From contig JAUCBJ010001980.1 in assembly GCA_032718475.1 (NCBI GenBank), positions 1-31,048 of the forward strand: a DNA stretch of 31,048 bases. Direction: 5' to 3'. How positions within the stretch are numbered: position 1 is the stretch's first letter; the number at the start of each line of letters is the position of its first letter. The notes under the pieces are model-generated. The model made no database searches and had not been told where the DNA came from. It worked only from the letters and a program-made list of their open reading frames with translations. Both the position numbers and the translations under genes were made by a program. This DNA is from Nemertoderma westbladi. Lineage: Eukaryota; Xenacoelomorpha; Nemertodermatida; Nemertodermatidae. Shown one piece after another: positions 10,698-20,125 of this stretch.

Positions 10698-11647
10698 ATA
10701 GTTATAGTTAAAACTTACAAGTTGGAAACTTATCCTTATTGGGAAAGATCATGGAAGGGATACCCAGACCACGTAGCCGCTGTTGTCACTCAATATATCG
10801 CCGTTATTGCATTCGAGTTCTACATCGTTTTATTCGCCAAAGACTTCTACGGGATTAATCTCGCCCTCGTGTTTGTAGTTCCGATAACAATTGAAGGCGC
10901 ACCGCCACCAGTGTAAGTATCACAGTTGCCATACAAAGTGAGAGTTGTACTTTTTGTGAGCGGATTCAATTCCGCCTCATTACCCTCACAAAGTAGGGAA
11001 GTGGCGCCCCTTTTCAGCAATATTGGAGATACGAGATTAATAACAATCAATCTCGTACCACACCCAATAACGGGGACAACACACCCCAAAAGCCACACAA
11101 AGGGAGGTTAGAGGTCAAACCACCTCGAGAGGGCAGATAACCAACAGCGGGGGGGGGAGGGGGGGGGGGGCACTCCCACAGAGGTGAGAGGCGTGAAGTA
11201 GGTTATTGAAAAATAGGGGCGAGGGAGAGCATCCGCTAGGTAATAAGGCCACAGTACCGTAAGAATGATTAGATATATATTATCAGCATTCAGTCAGTTA
11301 TTTCAGTTCACTCAGTTACCGGTTTTTCAGTGCAGACGGGCAACATCGTTTTACCGTCACCGTTACCGTCACTATCACTGTCATATTGGTTTACAATATT
11401 ATCTGTCATCTATCTATCTGTTATTTATCTATTATCTTGTGCTATTATACATAACGCCGAAGAACAACATCAATCTCGAACTTTTCCATTACACCGGTGA
11501 CGCGTACGAAACGAACTTACCCGGTCGGGATCCACTGATCCCGTCACACTTTTGTGGCTAGCCAGACACCCCGCCAGACCCCTCTTATAGAGTTTGTTAT
11601 GGTGCGCAGTAGCTTTTATTGGTTGCAAGTGAGAACCTTCGAATATG
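10698..11647. other. unassigned stretch with G-run and hairpin
   Basis: No gene is recognised. A frame at 10722-10916 (64 codons) has no recognisable domain and ends at tgtaagtatc, which could be a splice donor. A hairpin with 8-bp arms (acgagatt/aatctcgt) lies at about 11030-11057. A G-run interrupted by one A occupies 11149-11170. Around 11495-11535, the sequence accggtgacg followed by cggtcgggatcc is reminiscent of the LTR/leader junction of gypsy-like elements, but no second LTR or gag is visible. Confidence 0.4.
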
Positions 11648-12250
11648 TAAAGGGACAGGCATGGGCACTGGACAGCCTTGAATAGGCTTTCCAGGATTTG
11701 GAAGTCACCGAGAATTAATCGGAAACTTAAGGTCCGATTATTTAGAGCAGCAGTAGTTCCAGTACTCCTCTATGGGAGGCCATGCTGGGCTCTAACTGCT
11801 GAGGACACCAAATCTCTGGATGGCACATTCACAAGAATGCTACGCTGGGTTCATTGTGTCAAGTACAATGCTCACATCTCCGACCAGACACTATATAACA
11901 TTGGAGGTGTCTCATTGGTTCCCCCAAGCTTGACACTAGAACAAAATCGCCTCCGCTTTGCAGGACATTGCTTTCGCCGTGAGGACCAGCCAGTGCATAA
12001 TCTTGTACTTTGGCAGCCTCATGTAGTGAATAAGCATGGTGGACAGCCCATGACTTTCTTGAGACGCATCTTAAAGAACACTGGCCTTGAAGATGCGGAT
12101 GATCTAGCAAATGTCATGGGTGATAGGGAGTTGTGGCGGCGCAATTTTGTTGACAAGCCGGCACAGCATTCTTAAAAATGCAGCTGCAATGCTGCATGCC
12201 GATCCTAGTAGTAGTATTGATTGTAGAGAATATAACTACTAAATAATAAT
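11648..12250 (+). mobile_element. 5'-truncated LINE fragment, copy A
   Basis: This is the 3' end of a non-LTR retrotransposon. It holds the C-terminal part of ORF2 and a short 3' UTR (gcagctgcaatgctgcatgc, then gtagtagta), ending in AAT-rich sequence. The same sequence recurs on the opposite strand at about 26880-27430. The left boundary is where similarity to that copy begins, near atgggca at 11660. Confidence 0.85.
11678..12175 (+). pseudogene. LINE ORF2 C-terminal fragment (non-LTR reverse transcriptase)
   Basis: About 165 codons are open and encode only the region after the RT catalytic core. The family-typical features are NRLSRIWKSPRI, then KVRLFRAAVVPVLLYG, a segment WALTAEDTKSLDGTFTRMLR, then NRLRFAGHCFRRED and a final stretch ending near DRELWRRNF. 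These match the thumb/C-terminal segment found after the FADD/YADD motif in LINEs that carry an APE-type endonuclease. There is no endonuclease, no RT motif and no start of ORF2, so this is a 5'-truncated dead copy although its frame is intact. Compared with copy B on the other strand it has small insertions at its left end (near ggcatgggcactggacag). The LINE clade is not assigned. Confidence 0.85.
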
Positions 12251-12610
12251 AATTGGTAGACCCATATATATTTATCCTTTTGCGCGATGGGTCTTTCCCG
12301 ATCGCTTTAGTGTAAAGGGTTCATTATCACTAGATAACAGGGACGACACCATCACGTTTGTTTCCTTAATAACACTATATTTATTTGTATGGGATATATT
12401 TCGCAATTCCAAATCTCAACATATTAATATCGCAACATATTAATATCGCAACATATTTTCCAACTCTAAATCGCAGTGTCACATTATTTATCAGTACGTT
12501 CACTTTGTATGTTCAGTATGTTTCCGCATCGTTACAAATATAATCTCATTACGTCATTCGAATACAGATAACTATTTCACAATATTAAACTTACACAATA
12601 ATAATGAAAT
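12251..12610. other. AT-rich stretch with 16-bp repeat
   Basis: No gene is seen. Near 12415-12460 the 16-bp unit atattaatatcgcaac is present two and a half times. If the exon at 12846 is real, this region would be intron or intergenic DNA. Confidence 0.5.
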
Positions 12611-12676
12611 AGGTGAGAATCAAACCAGCGGCCCTTACATTCATGAGACAACGCGTTATCCACTCCGCTACTTTGG
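12611..12676 (-). repeat. tRNA-like remnant (tRNA pseudogene or SINE head)
   Basis: Read on the minus strand it has a box A-like tagcggagtgg (12660-12670) and a box B-like ggtttgattctc (12615-12626) at tRNA spacing, with tctcatgaa in the anticodon-loop position (CAT, Met-like). The anticodon and T stems pair poorly and there is no acceptor pairing, so it is not a functional tRNA gene. Confidence 0.5.
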
Positions 12677-12681
12677 TATTG

Positions 12682-12752
12682 GTACAGCATTCTAATATAT
12701 ATGTAATATATTATATAATGCAGCTGCAAAGGAGCATGGCGCAGTAGTAGTA
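12682..12752 (+). mobile_element. possible 3'-UTR scrap of the same LINE family
   Basis: The order of blocks (gtacagcattct, a TA insertion, atgcagctgcaa, gcatgg, agtagtagta) matches the 3' end of copy A at about 12162-12217. The similarity is short and interrupted, so this is tentative. Confidence 0.4.
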
Positions 12753-12845
12753 CTTTAGTACGAGATATAAATGTTTATAATAAAATAATAAATTAGTAAT
12801 TTGTTTCACCACATTTTAATATTTTGTAATTGTCTCTTTTTTCAG

Positions 12846-13110
12846 GAGTAGACCTTACAGCATGAATTCCCAACTCGGTCAAAACCTATATGGTAATATA
12901 AGCGACTTAAGTTGCAGTGAGGAATTGCAACCACCAAGAGTGTTGCTGACACCACAACCTTCAACAAATTCAACCAATCGAATTCCAAACATATTACTGG
13001 TTGGCAATGCAGAACGGGACATATCCACAATATCTCTCCCATCTTCGCCTAGACCAAACTCGAAAAGAAAATTATTTGCAAACAGTCTTAAAAATATTAA
13101 ATACTGTTAA
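12846..13110 (+). CDS. candidate terminal coding exon of an unidentified gene
   Basis: A polypyrimidine tract and acceptor (tgtctcttttttcag, ending at 12845) are followed directly by a frame open to the TAA at 13108-13110. It can be entered from 12847 (SRPYSMNSQLGQ...) or from an internal ATG at 12862, giving up to about 87 codons. The peptide is polar and Ser/Pro/Asn-rich (PPRVLLTPQPSTNS, then SLPSSPRPNSKRKLF) with no domain I recognise. This looks like the disordered C-terminus of a host protein whose earlier exons lie upstream, perhaps outside the window. The balanced codon use contrasts with the TE and repeat DNA on both sides. No polyadenylation signal is evident before the array that starts at about 13160. 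It could also be a chance frame; the acceptor is the main argument for it. Confidence 0.4.
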
Positions 13111-13159
13111 TGTCAAAAAAAAATGTTTAGTTCCTTGTTGGAAGTAGCCCCAATCCCAT

Positions 13160-13435
13160 TAGCCACATGGATAATGGACCCCAGATAACCCCATCCAGTC
13201 AGTAGACCCCAGACGGTAGCCACCAAGACGGTAGCCCCCAGATGGTAGCCCTCCAGACGGTAGCCCCCCCAGACGGTAGCCCCCCAGACGGTAGCCCCCC
13301 GGACGGTAGCCCCCAGACGGTAGCCCCCCAGACGGTAGCCCCCCAGACGGTAGCCCCCCAGACGGTAGCCCCCCAGGCAGTCACCCCCAGACAGTAACCC
13401 CCGGACTGTAGGCCCCCGGACAGTAGTCCCCTGCT
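13160..13435. repeat. C-rich short-unit array (cagacggtagcccc)
   Basis: About 15 copies of a 14-17 bp unit, cccccagacggtag, run from about 13205 to 13400 with degenerate edges. The minus strand is G-rich (runs of 4-6 G every 14-17 nt), so it could form G-quadruplexes. It lies directly before the SINE-derived array and shares the ggtag motif with it, but I cannot show common origin. Confidence 0.85.
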
Positions 13436-13469
13436 TGTACCCCAACGGAATGCGAGCCAAACTTGGGAG

Positions 13470-15005
13470 AGGGGTAGCGCCCACGCCTACCTTCGGGTAA
13501 CAGATAGGAGTAGCGCCCACCCCTACATTCGGGTAACAGATAGGAGTAGCTCCCACCCCTACCTTCGGGTAGCAGATAGGAGTAGCGCCCACCCCTACCT
13601 TCGGGTAGCAGATAGGAGTAGCGCCCACCCCCACCTTCGGGAAGCAGGTAGGAGTAGCGCCCACCCCTACATTCGGGTAACAGATAGGAGTAGCGCCCAC
13701 CCCTACCTTCGGGTAGCAGATAGGAGTAGCGCCCACCCCTACCTTCGGGTAGCAGATAGGAGTAGCGCCCACCCCTACATTCGGGTAGCAGATAGGATAG
13801 GAGTAGCGCCCACCCCTACCTTCGGGTAGCAGATAGGAGTAGCGCCCACCCCTACCTTCGGGTAGCAGATAGGAGTAGCGCCCACCCCTACCTTCGGGTA
13901 GCAGATAGGAGTAGCGTCCACCCCTACCTTCGGGTAGCAGATAGGAGTAGCGCCCATCCCTACCTTCGGGTAGCATGGGTAGCAGATAGGAGTAGCACCC
14001 ACCCCTACCTTCGGGTAGCAGATAGGAGTAGCGTCCACCCCTACCTTATGATAGCAGATAGGAGTAGCGCCCACCCCTACATTCGGGTAGCAGATAGGAG
14101 TAGCGCCCACCCCTACCTTCGTGTAGTAGATAGGAGTAGCGCCCACCCCTACCTTCGGGTAGCAGATAGGAGTAGCGCCCACCCCTACCTTCGGGTAGCA
14201 GATAGGAGTAGCGCCCACCCCTACCTTCGGGTAGCAGATAGGAGTAGCGCCCAACCCTACCTTCGTGTATTAGATAGGAGTAGCGCCCACCCCTACCTTC
14301 GGGTAGCAGATAGGAGCAGCGCCCACCCCTACCTTCGTGTAGTAGATAGGAGTAGCGCCCACCCCTACCTTCGGGTAGCAGATAGGAGTAGCGCCCGCCC
14401 TACCTTCGGGTAGCAGATAGGAGTAGCGCCCACCCCTACCTTCGGGTAGCAGATAGGAGTAGCGCCCACCCCTACCTTCGGGTAGCAGATAGGAGTAGCG
14501 CCCACCCCTACCTTCGTGTAGTAGATAGGAGTAGCGCCCACCCCTACCTTCGGGTAGCAGATAGGAGTAGCGCCCGCCCCTACCCTCGTGTAGCAGATAG
14601 GAGTAGCGACCACCCCTACCTTCGTGTAGCAGATAAGAGTAGCGCCCACCCCTACCTTCGGGTAGCAGATAGGAGTAGCGCCCACCCCTACCTTCGTGTA
14701 GTAGATAGGAGTAGCGCCCACCCCTACCTTCGTGTAGCTGATAGGAGTAGCGCCCACCCCTACCTTAGGGTAGCAGATAGGAGTAGCGCCCACCCCTACC
14801 TTCGGGTAGCAGATAGGAGTAGCGCCCACCCCTACCTTCGTGTAGTAGATAGGAGTAGCGCCCACCCCTACCTTCGGGTAGCAGATAGGAGTAGCGCCCA
14901 CCCCTACCTTCGTGTAGTAGATAGGAGTAGCGCCCACCCCTACCTTCGGGTAGCAGCTATTGAAGGAGGAGCCTTCTGGTCGCCTTCGGCCGGCTGTTTG
15001 ATTTT
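13470..15005 (+). mobile_element. SINE tail remnant expanded into a minisatellite
   Basis: Both edges match the tail of the SINE at 5131-5374. On the left, gagccaaacttggga corresponds to ggagcaaatcttggga. On the right, gcagctattgaaggaggagc followed by cttctggtcgcc matches the SINE 3' end and stops near ctgtttgattttgc. The tRNA head and most of the central domain are absent. Everything between the two edges is the tandem array described separately. Confidence 0.85.
13478..14960. repeat. 36-bp minisatellite of SINE origin, about 41 copies
   Basis: The unit joins gataggagtagcgcccaccc, ctaccttc and gggtagca. In the SINE at 5131-5374 the same 36 bp occurs once (ggataggagtagcgcccacc, then ctaccctcgggtagc). 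Variants cttcgtgtagtagat and cttcgggtagcagat alternate in blocks, and a few units carry ttcgggtaacag or gcgtcc. The stop-free frames on both strands (GVGATPICYPKV and ADRSSAHPYLRV repeats) follow from the 36-bp period. Confidence 0.95.
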
Positions 15006-15680
15006 GCACTGAAATACTATTTATAATAATAATAATAATAATAATATTTCTTTAATTTCTGTAATTAATATCAACTTAGGTGTCTATAGACAAATAAAAC
15101 GTCGGTTTAATTGTTGTTAGGCAAACAGAAAAGTCCTACATGTTGAAATTTTAGTAATAAAGTTTAGTGTAATAAATTACTTTAGTACACATTACTACCA
15201 GCATAGTTCCTTTGCGACCAGGCCAGCTCAGTGCCAGGAGGCCAATCTCTTTGGTTGGAGGCCTCCTGTGTGTGGGTTAGTTGGCTGCCTAATTTTTTGG
15301 GAAGACTTTATAGTAAATTTCGGGGAATTCCATTCCACAGCAGATAATTAATTGGTTTTACATGCTGGGGGTGGTGGCCTAAGCTAAGAGCCATTACGGT
15401 ACACATGCTATACCTTTACTTTGTTAGTGGTCTGTCGCTATCAGAATACAAGGCACCCCAACAAGTATTCAGCATAGCACTGAGCCCACTGACTCCTGTA
15501 CTCCTATGACATAATTTGTTGTGATTATTTCTCCTTACAAGAAAGCATCGTATTTCCCAGTTGTGGCCCACATGATTACTGATACTGATAACGATAACAG
15601 ATAACATGGACAATTGAATATAATACTGCCAAGGGACTTCTCATATTACCCCCACCCCACCCCCATTAAAATAACGGTTA
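15006..15680. other. gene-free stretch
   Basis: Contains an AAT microsatellite (about 15023-15046) and a hairpin with arms aggaggcc/ggcctcct (15236-15243 and 15260-15267). No gene, exon or recognised transposon is seen. Confidence 0.5.
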
Positions 15681-15712
15681 CAGCTTACAAACGTTTGTTG
15701 TTGACAGTTGTC

Positions 15713-15830
15713 AACGGTATATCTGGAGATTTGCTTGCTTGGTTAGGAGCATTCCTCTCTAATAGAACGCAACGCATTCTTGTTAGAAATGAATTTTCGG
15801 ACAATGTACCACCAGTCTCATCTGGCACTG
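15713..15830 (+). pseudogene. LINE reverse transcriptase, part before the array
   Basis: Translates as NGISGDLLAWLGAFLSNRTQ, then a short loop, then FSDNVPPVSSGTVQGSVLGP. This is the conserved stretch from the GIS..LL.W...L.NR motif to the PQGSVLGP motif (the template-gripping part of the RT palm). In this family QGSVLGP is normally followed at once by a hydrophobic stretch and INDLPD. Here QGSVLGP is followed by VSSGTIQGSVLGP over and over; the true continuation is at 18817. The array begins inside this motif, so the last codons listed also form the first unit. Confidence 0.85.
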
Positions 15831-18818
15831 TCCAGGGTAGTGTTCTGGGGCCGGTCTCATCTGGCACTATCCAGGGTAGTGTTCTGGGGCCGGTCTCATC
15901 TGGCACTATCCAGGGTAGTGTTCTGGGGCCGGTCTCATCTGGCACTATCCAGGGTAGTGTTCTGGGGCCGGTCTCATCTGGCACTATCCAGGGTAGTGTT
16001 CTGGGGCCGGTCTCATCTGGCACTATCCAGGGTAGTGTTCTGGGGCCGGTCTCATCTGGCACTATCCAGGGTAGTGTTCTGGGGCCAGTTTCATCTGGCA
16101 CTATCCAGGGTAGTGTTCTGGGGCCGGTCTCATCTGGCACTACACAGGGTAGTGTTCTGGGGCCGGTCTCATCTGGCACTATCCAGGCTAGTTAGTGTTC
16201 TGGGGCCGGTCTCATCTGGCACTATCCAGGGTAGTGTTCTGGGGCCGGTCTCATCTGGCACTATCCAGGGTAGTGTTCTGGGGCCGGTCTCATCTGGCAC
16301 TATCCAGGGTAGTGTTCTGGGGCCGGTCTCATCTGGCACTATCCAGGGTAGTGTTCTGGGGCCGGTCTCATCTGGCACTATCCCTATCCAGGGTAGTGTT
16401 CTGGGGCCGGTCTCATCTGGCACTATCCAGGGTAGTGTTCTGGGGCCGGTCTCATCTGGCACTATCCAGGGTAGTGTTCTGGGGCCGGTCTCATCTGGCA
16501 CTATCCAGGGTAGTGTTCTGGGGCCGGTCTCATCTGGAACTATCCAGGGTAGTGTTCTGGGGCCGGTCTCATCTGGCACTATCCAGGGTAGTGTTCTGGG
16601 GCCGGTCTCATCTGACACTATCCAGGGTAGTGTTCTGGGGCCGGTCTCATCTGGCACTATCCACTATCCAGGGTAGTGTTCTGGGGCCGGTCTCATCTGG
16701 CACTATCCAGGGTAGTGTTCTGGGGCCGGTCTCTGGCACTATCCAGGGTAGTGTTCTGGGGCCAGTCTCATCTGACACTATCCAGGGTAGTGTTCTGGGG
16801 CCGGTCTCTGGCACTATCCAGGGTAGTGTTCTGGGGCCAGTCTCATCTGACACTATCCAGGGTAGTGTTCTGGGGCCGGTCTCTGGCACTATCCAGGGTA
16901 GTGTTCTGGGGCCGGTCTCATCTGGCACTATCCAGGGTAGTGTTCTGGGGCCGGTCTCATCTGGCACTATCCAGGGTAGTGTTCTGGGGCCGGTCTCATC
17001 TGGCACTATCCAGGGTAGTGTTCTGGGGCCGGTCTCATCTGGCACTATCCAGGGTAGTGTTCTGGGGCCGGTCTCATCTGGCACTATCCAGGGTAGTGTT
17101 CTGGGGCCGGTCTCATCTGGCACTATCCAGGGTAGTGTTCTGGGGCCAGTCTCATCTGGCACTATCCAGGGTAGTGTTCTGGGGCCGGTCTCATCTGGCA
17201 CTATCCACTATCCAGGGTAGTGTTCTGGGGCCGGTCTCATCTGGCACTATCCAGGGTAGTGTTCTGGGGCCGGTCTCATCTGGCACTATCCAGGGTAGTG
17301 TTCTGGGGCCGGTCTCATCTGGCACTATCCAGGGTAGTGTTCTGGGGCCGGTCTCATCTGGCCTTCCACTATCCAGGGTAGTGTTCTGGGGCCGGTCTCA
17401 TCTGGCACTATCCAGGGTAGTGTTCTGGGGCCGGTCTCATCTGGCCTTCCACTATCCAGGGTAGTGTTCTGGGGCCGGTCTCATCTGGCACTATCCACTA
17501 TCCAGGGTAGTGTTCTGGGGCCGGTCTCATCTGGCACTATCCAGGGTAGTGTTCTGGGGCCGGTCTCATCTGGCACTATCCACTATCCAGGGTAGTGTTC
17601 TGGGGCCGGTCTCATCTGGCACTATCCAGGGTAGTGTTCTGGGGCCGGTCTCATCTGGCACGATCCAGGGTAGTGTTCTGGGGCCGGTCTCATCTGGCAC
17701 TATCCAGGGTAGTGTTCTGGGGCCGGTCTCATCTGGCACTATCCAGGGTAATGTTCTGGGGCCGGTCTCATCTGGCACGATCCAGGGTAGTGTTCTGGGG
17801 CCGGTCTCATCTGGCACGATCCAGGGTAGTGTTCTGGGGCCGGTCTCATCTGGCACTATCCAGGGTAATGTTCTGGGGCCGGTCTCATCTGGCACGATCC
17901 AGGGTAGTGTTCTGGGGCCGGTCTCATCTGGCACTATCCAGGGTAGTGTTCTGGGGCCGGTCTCATCTGGCACTATCCAGGGTAGTGTTCTGGGTCCGGT
18001 CTCATCTGGCACTATCCAGGGTAGTGTTCTGGGGCCGGTCTCATCTGGCACTATCCAGGGTAATGTTCTGGGGCCGGTCTCATCTGGCACGATCCAGGGT
18101 AGTGTTCTGGGGCCGGTCTCATCTGGCACTATCCAGGGTAGTGTTCTGGGGCCGGTCTCATCTGGCACGATCCAGGGTAGTGTTCTGGGGCCGGTCTCAT
18201 CTGGCACTATCCAGGGTAGTGTTCTGGGGCCGGTCTCATCTGGCACTATCCAGGGTAGTGTTCTGGGGCCGGTCTCATCTGGCACTATCCAGGGTAGTGT
18301 TCTGGGGCCGGTCTCATCTGGCACTATCCAGGGTAGCGTTCTGGGGCCGGTCTCATCTGGCACTATCCAGGGTAGTGTTCTGGGGCCGGTCTCATCTGGC
18401 ACTATCCAGGGTAGTGTTCTGGGGCCGGTCTCATCTGGCACTATCCAGGGTAGTGTTCTGGGGCCGGTCTCATCTGGCACTATCCAGGGTAGTGTTCTGG
18501 GGCCGGTCTCATCTGGCACTATCCAGGGTAGCGTTCTGGGGCCGGTCTCATCTGGCACTATCCAGGGTAGTGTTCTGGGGCCGGTCTCATCTGGCACTAT
18601 CCAGGGTAGTGTTCTGGGGCCGGTCTCATCTGGCACTATCCAGGGTAGTGTTCTGGGGCCGGTCTCATCTGGCACTATCCAGGGTAGTGTTCTGGGGCCG
18701 GTCTCATCTGGCACTATCCAGGGTAGTGTTCTGGGGCCGGTCTCATATGGCACTATCCAGGGTAGTGTTCTGGGGCCGGTCTCATCTGGCACTATCCAGG
18801 GTAGTGTTCTGGGGCCGG
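15815..18818 (+). repeat. 39-bp minisatellite grown from an RT motif, about 76 copies
   Basis: The unit is ctcatctggcactatccag plus ggtagtgttctggggccggt, coding SSGTIQGSVLGPV. Most copies are identical or differ by one base (cactatcc/cacgatcc, gtagtg/gtaatg/gtagcg). Three units near 16730-16890 lack catctg or equivalent (33 bp). One has a 6-bp insertion near 16380. Seven have insertions of 4, 5 or 7 bp (near 16190, 16660, 17205, 17360, 17445, 17490 and 17580) that rotate the frame. Two plus-strand frames and one minus-strand frame of the unit have no stop, hence the long open frames. The first stop in the LINE frame is the TAG ending at 16195. Confidence 0.97.
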
Positions 18819-19721
18819 TTATATATTTGATATTCATTAATGATCTCCCTGACTTGCTCAGCGCCTTAACAACGGCAAAACTATTTGCCGACGACGTAAA
18901 AATGTATACCGATGCAAAAGAATGCGATGCGCTTGTTGTTGCGCTTCAGGCCTTATAGAAATGGGCAGCCGATTGGCAGTTGTCAATCGCTTCTCACAAA
19001 TGTGCTGTTATTCATGTTGGTATTTCTAATAGTAGACATATTTATAAATTAAATAACTTAGCAATTACACCAAACTCATCCTGTAAAGACTTGGGTTTAA
19101 TTGTAAATAACAACCTGACATTCGATCAATATTGCAAAGAACAGACTGTAAAGTCATACAAGGTTATAAACATGCCATTCCGTTGCATTAAAACCAAAAA
19201 TTTAAACGCACTAATTCTTGCATACAAAGCATTAGTTCGTCCATTACTGGAATACTGCACACCTGTGTGGTCTCCATATTTAAAACGTGGTATTGATCTA
19301 ATAGAGGGCGTCCAACGGTATTTTACAGGACGTGTATATTTGAGGTGCAATCTACCATATTGTTGCTACGTAGACCGGTTGAAGCACTTAAATTCACAAC
19401 CTCTCGAAATACGAAGAATTATCTTTGACTTGAAGTTTGTTTACAAAATGGAAATAAATAGTGTTGATCGTCGTTTTGATCAGTTTTTTACACGTGCGCT
19501 ACGTTCCGGTCTACGTGGTCACAGTTCCCCGGTGCCGTTTAAAGATGTGCAAACATGCATTTCAATCCCGTGTTGTAAATATTTGGAATGAATTGCCTGT
19601 AGAAGTCGTTGAGGCTGCTAATTTCCATACCTTCAAACGTAAATTGCTCGGTGTTGACCTCCTGCCATATTGTTCCTTCACTGTCGCGCCGGGAAACCCA
19701 ATATTATTTCGTAATCGTTAA
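18817..19721 (+). pseudogene. LINE reverse transcriptase, part after the array
   Basis: Continues in the LINE frame with VIYLIFINDLPDLL, then the catalytic motif KLFADDVKMYTD (FADD in place of YADD). A TAG stop follows at 18956-18958, where the family would continue LxKWAADWQL. The frame then resumes: KWAADWQLSIASHKCAVI, LGLIVNNNLTF, ALVRPLLEYCTPVWSPYL and VQRYFTGRV. Near 19550-19590 the frame shifts, and the last block (AFQSRVVNIWNELPVEVV, then ANFHTFKRKL) runs to the TAA at 19719-19721. With one nonsense codon and one frameshift it is a dead copy. Confidence 0.9.
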
Positions 19722-20125
19722 TTTTATTTTGTACATTTTAATCGTTAATCCATAGCAACCATTTTAACATTGTTGGCAAGTTGTCTGGTTTAATTTTACT
19801 GGCGTATTTATTTCTTTTTATTAATTATAGTCAAATTACTGTACATAATTACTTTTTACTTAAAACTTGTCTTAATCTTCATAATTAATGGTTACTAATT
19901 ACCAAAGTACAATATTTACAATACTGTAAAAATTAAATTAGTGAAATGTCCTATTTTAATTTATTGGTACCCGTAGCCCCCGGAGTGCCTTCGAGCCTGG
20001 GCGGTTTTCTCCACGACTATTATTATAAATTACTTTCTCTTTGTGTGTAAAGTTCGCATTATTTTATATTATTTTATCATTATGATTTTCGTGTAAATAA
20101 ATAAAATAAATAAAATAAAATAAAC
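19722..20125 (+). other. LINE 3' UTR and microsatellite tail
   Basis: AT-rich noncoding sequence follows the stop. A GC-richer segment (gtagcccccggagtgccttc at about 19973-19992, continuing gagcctgggcgg) precedes the tail. The element ends in aaataaataaaataaataaa-type repeats at about 20093-20125, as expected for CR1-like 3' ends. Confidence 0.7.

Larger units (their letters stand above)
15680..20125 (+). mobile_element. 5'-truncated CR1/Jockey-type LINE interrupted by its own minisatellite
   Basis: Coding similarity begins near NGISGDLLAWL (about 15713), in the RT domain, so the 5' UTR, ORF1, the endonuclease and the first RT motifs are missing. After the array the element continues with the RT core, the C-terminal domain, a 3' UTR of about 400 bp and an AAATA/AAAT microsatellite tail ending near 20125. 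The short-repeat tail and the LVRPLLEYCTPVWSP block fit the CR1/Jockey group. Without the array the remnant would be about 1.4 kb. Confidence 0.85.

Noticed and set aside
11495-11560. LTR retrotransposon junction (accggtgacg, cggtcgggatcc)
   Set aside because: Only a resemblance to leader sequences. No second LTR, no clear primer-binding site and no gag or pol in the window.
13113-15009. Repeat proteins on both strands (GVGATPICYPKV, ADRSSAHPYLRV)
   Set aside because: The 36-bp period of a SINE-derived array keeps frames open on both strands at once. No independent evidence of translation.
15614-18958. Plus- and minus-strand frames of 160-480 codons (GTIQGSVLGPVSS, LALSRVVFWGRSH, DETGPRTLPWIVP repeats)
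   Set aside because: Products of the 39-bp array. Only the first and last pieces correspond to real LINE coding sequence, and these are broken by stops and a frameshift.
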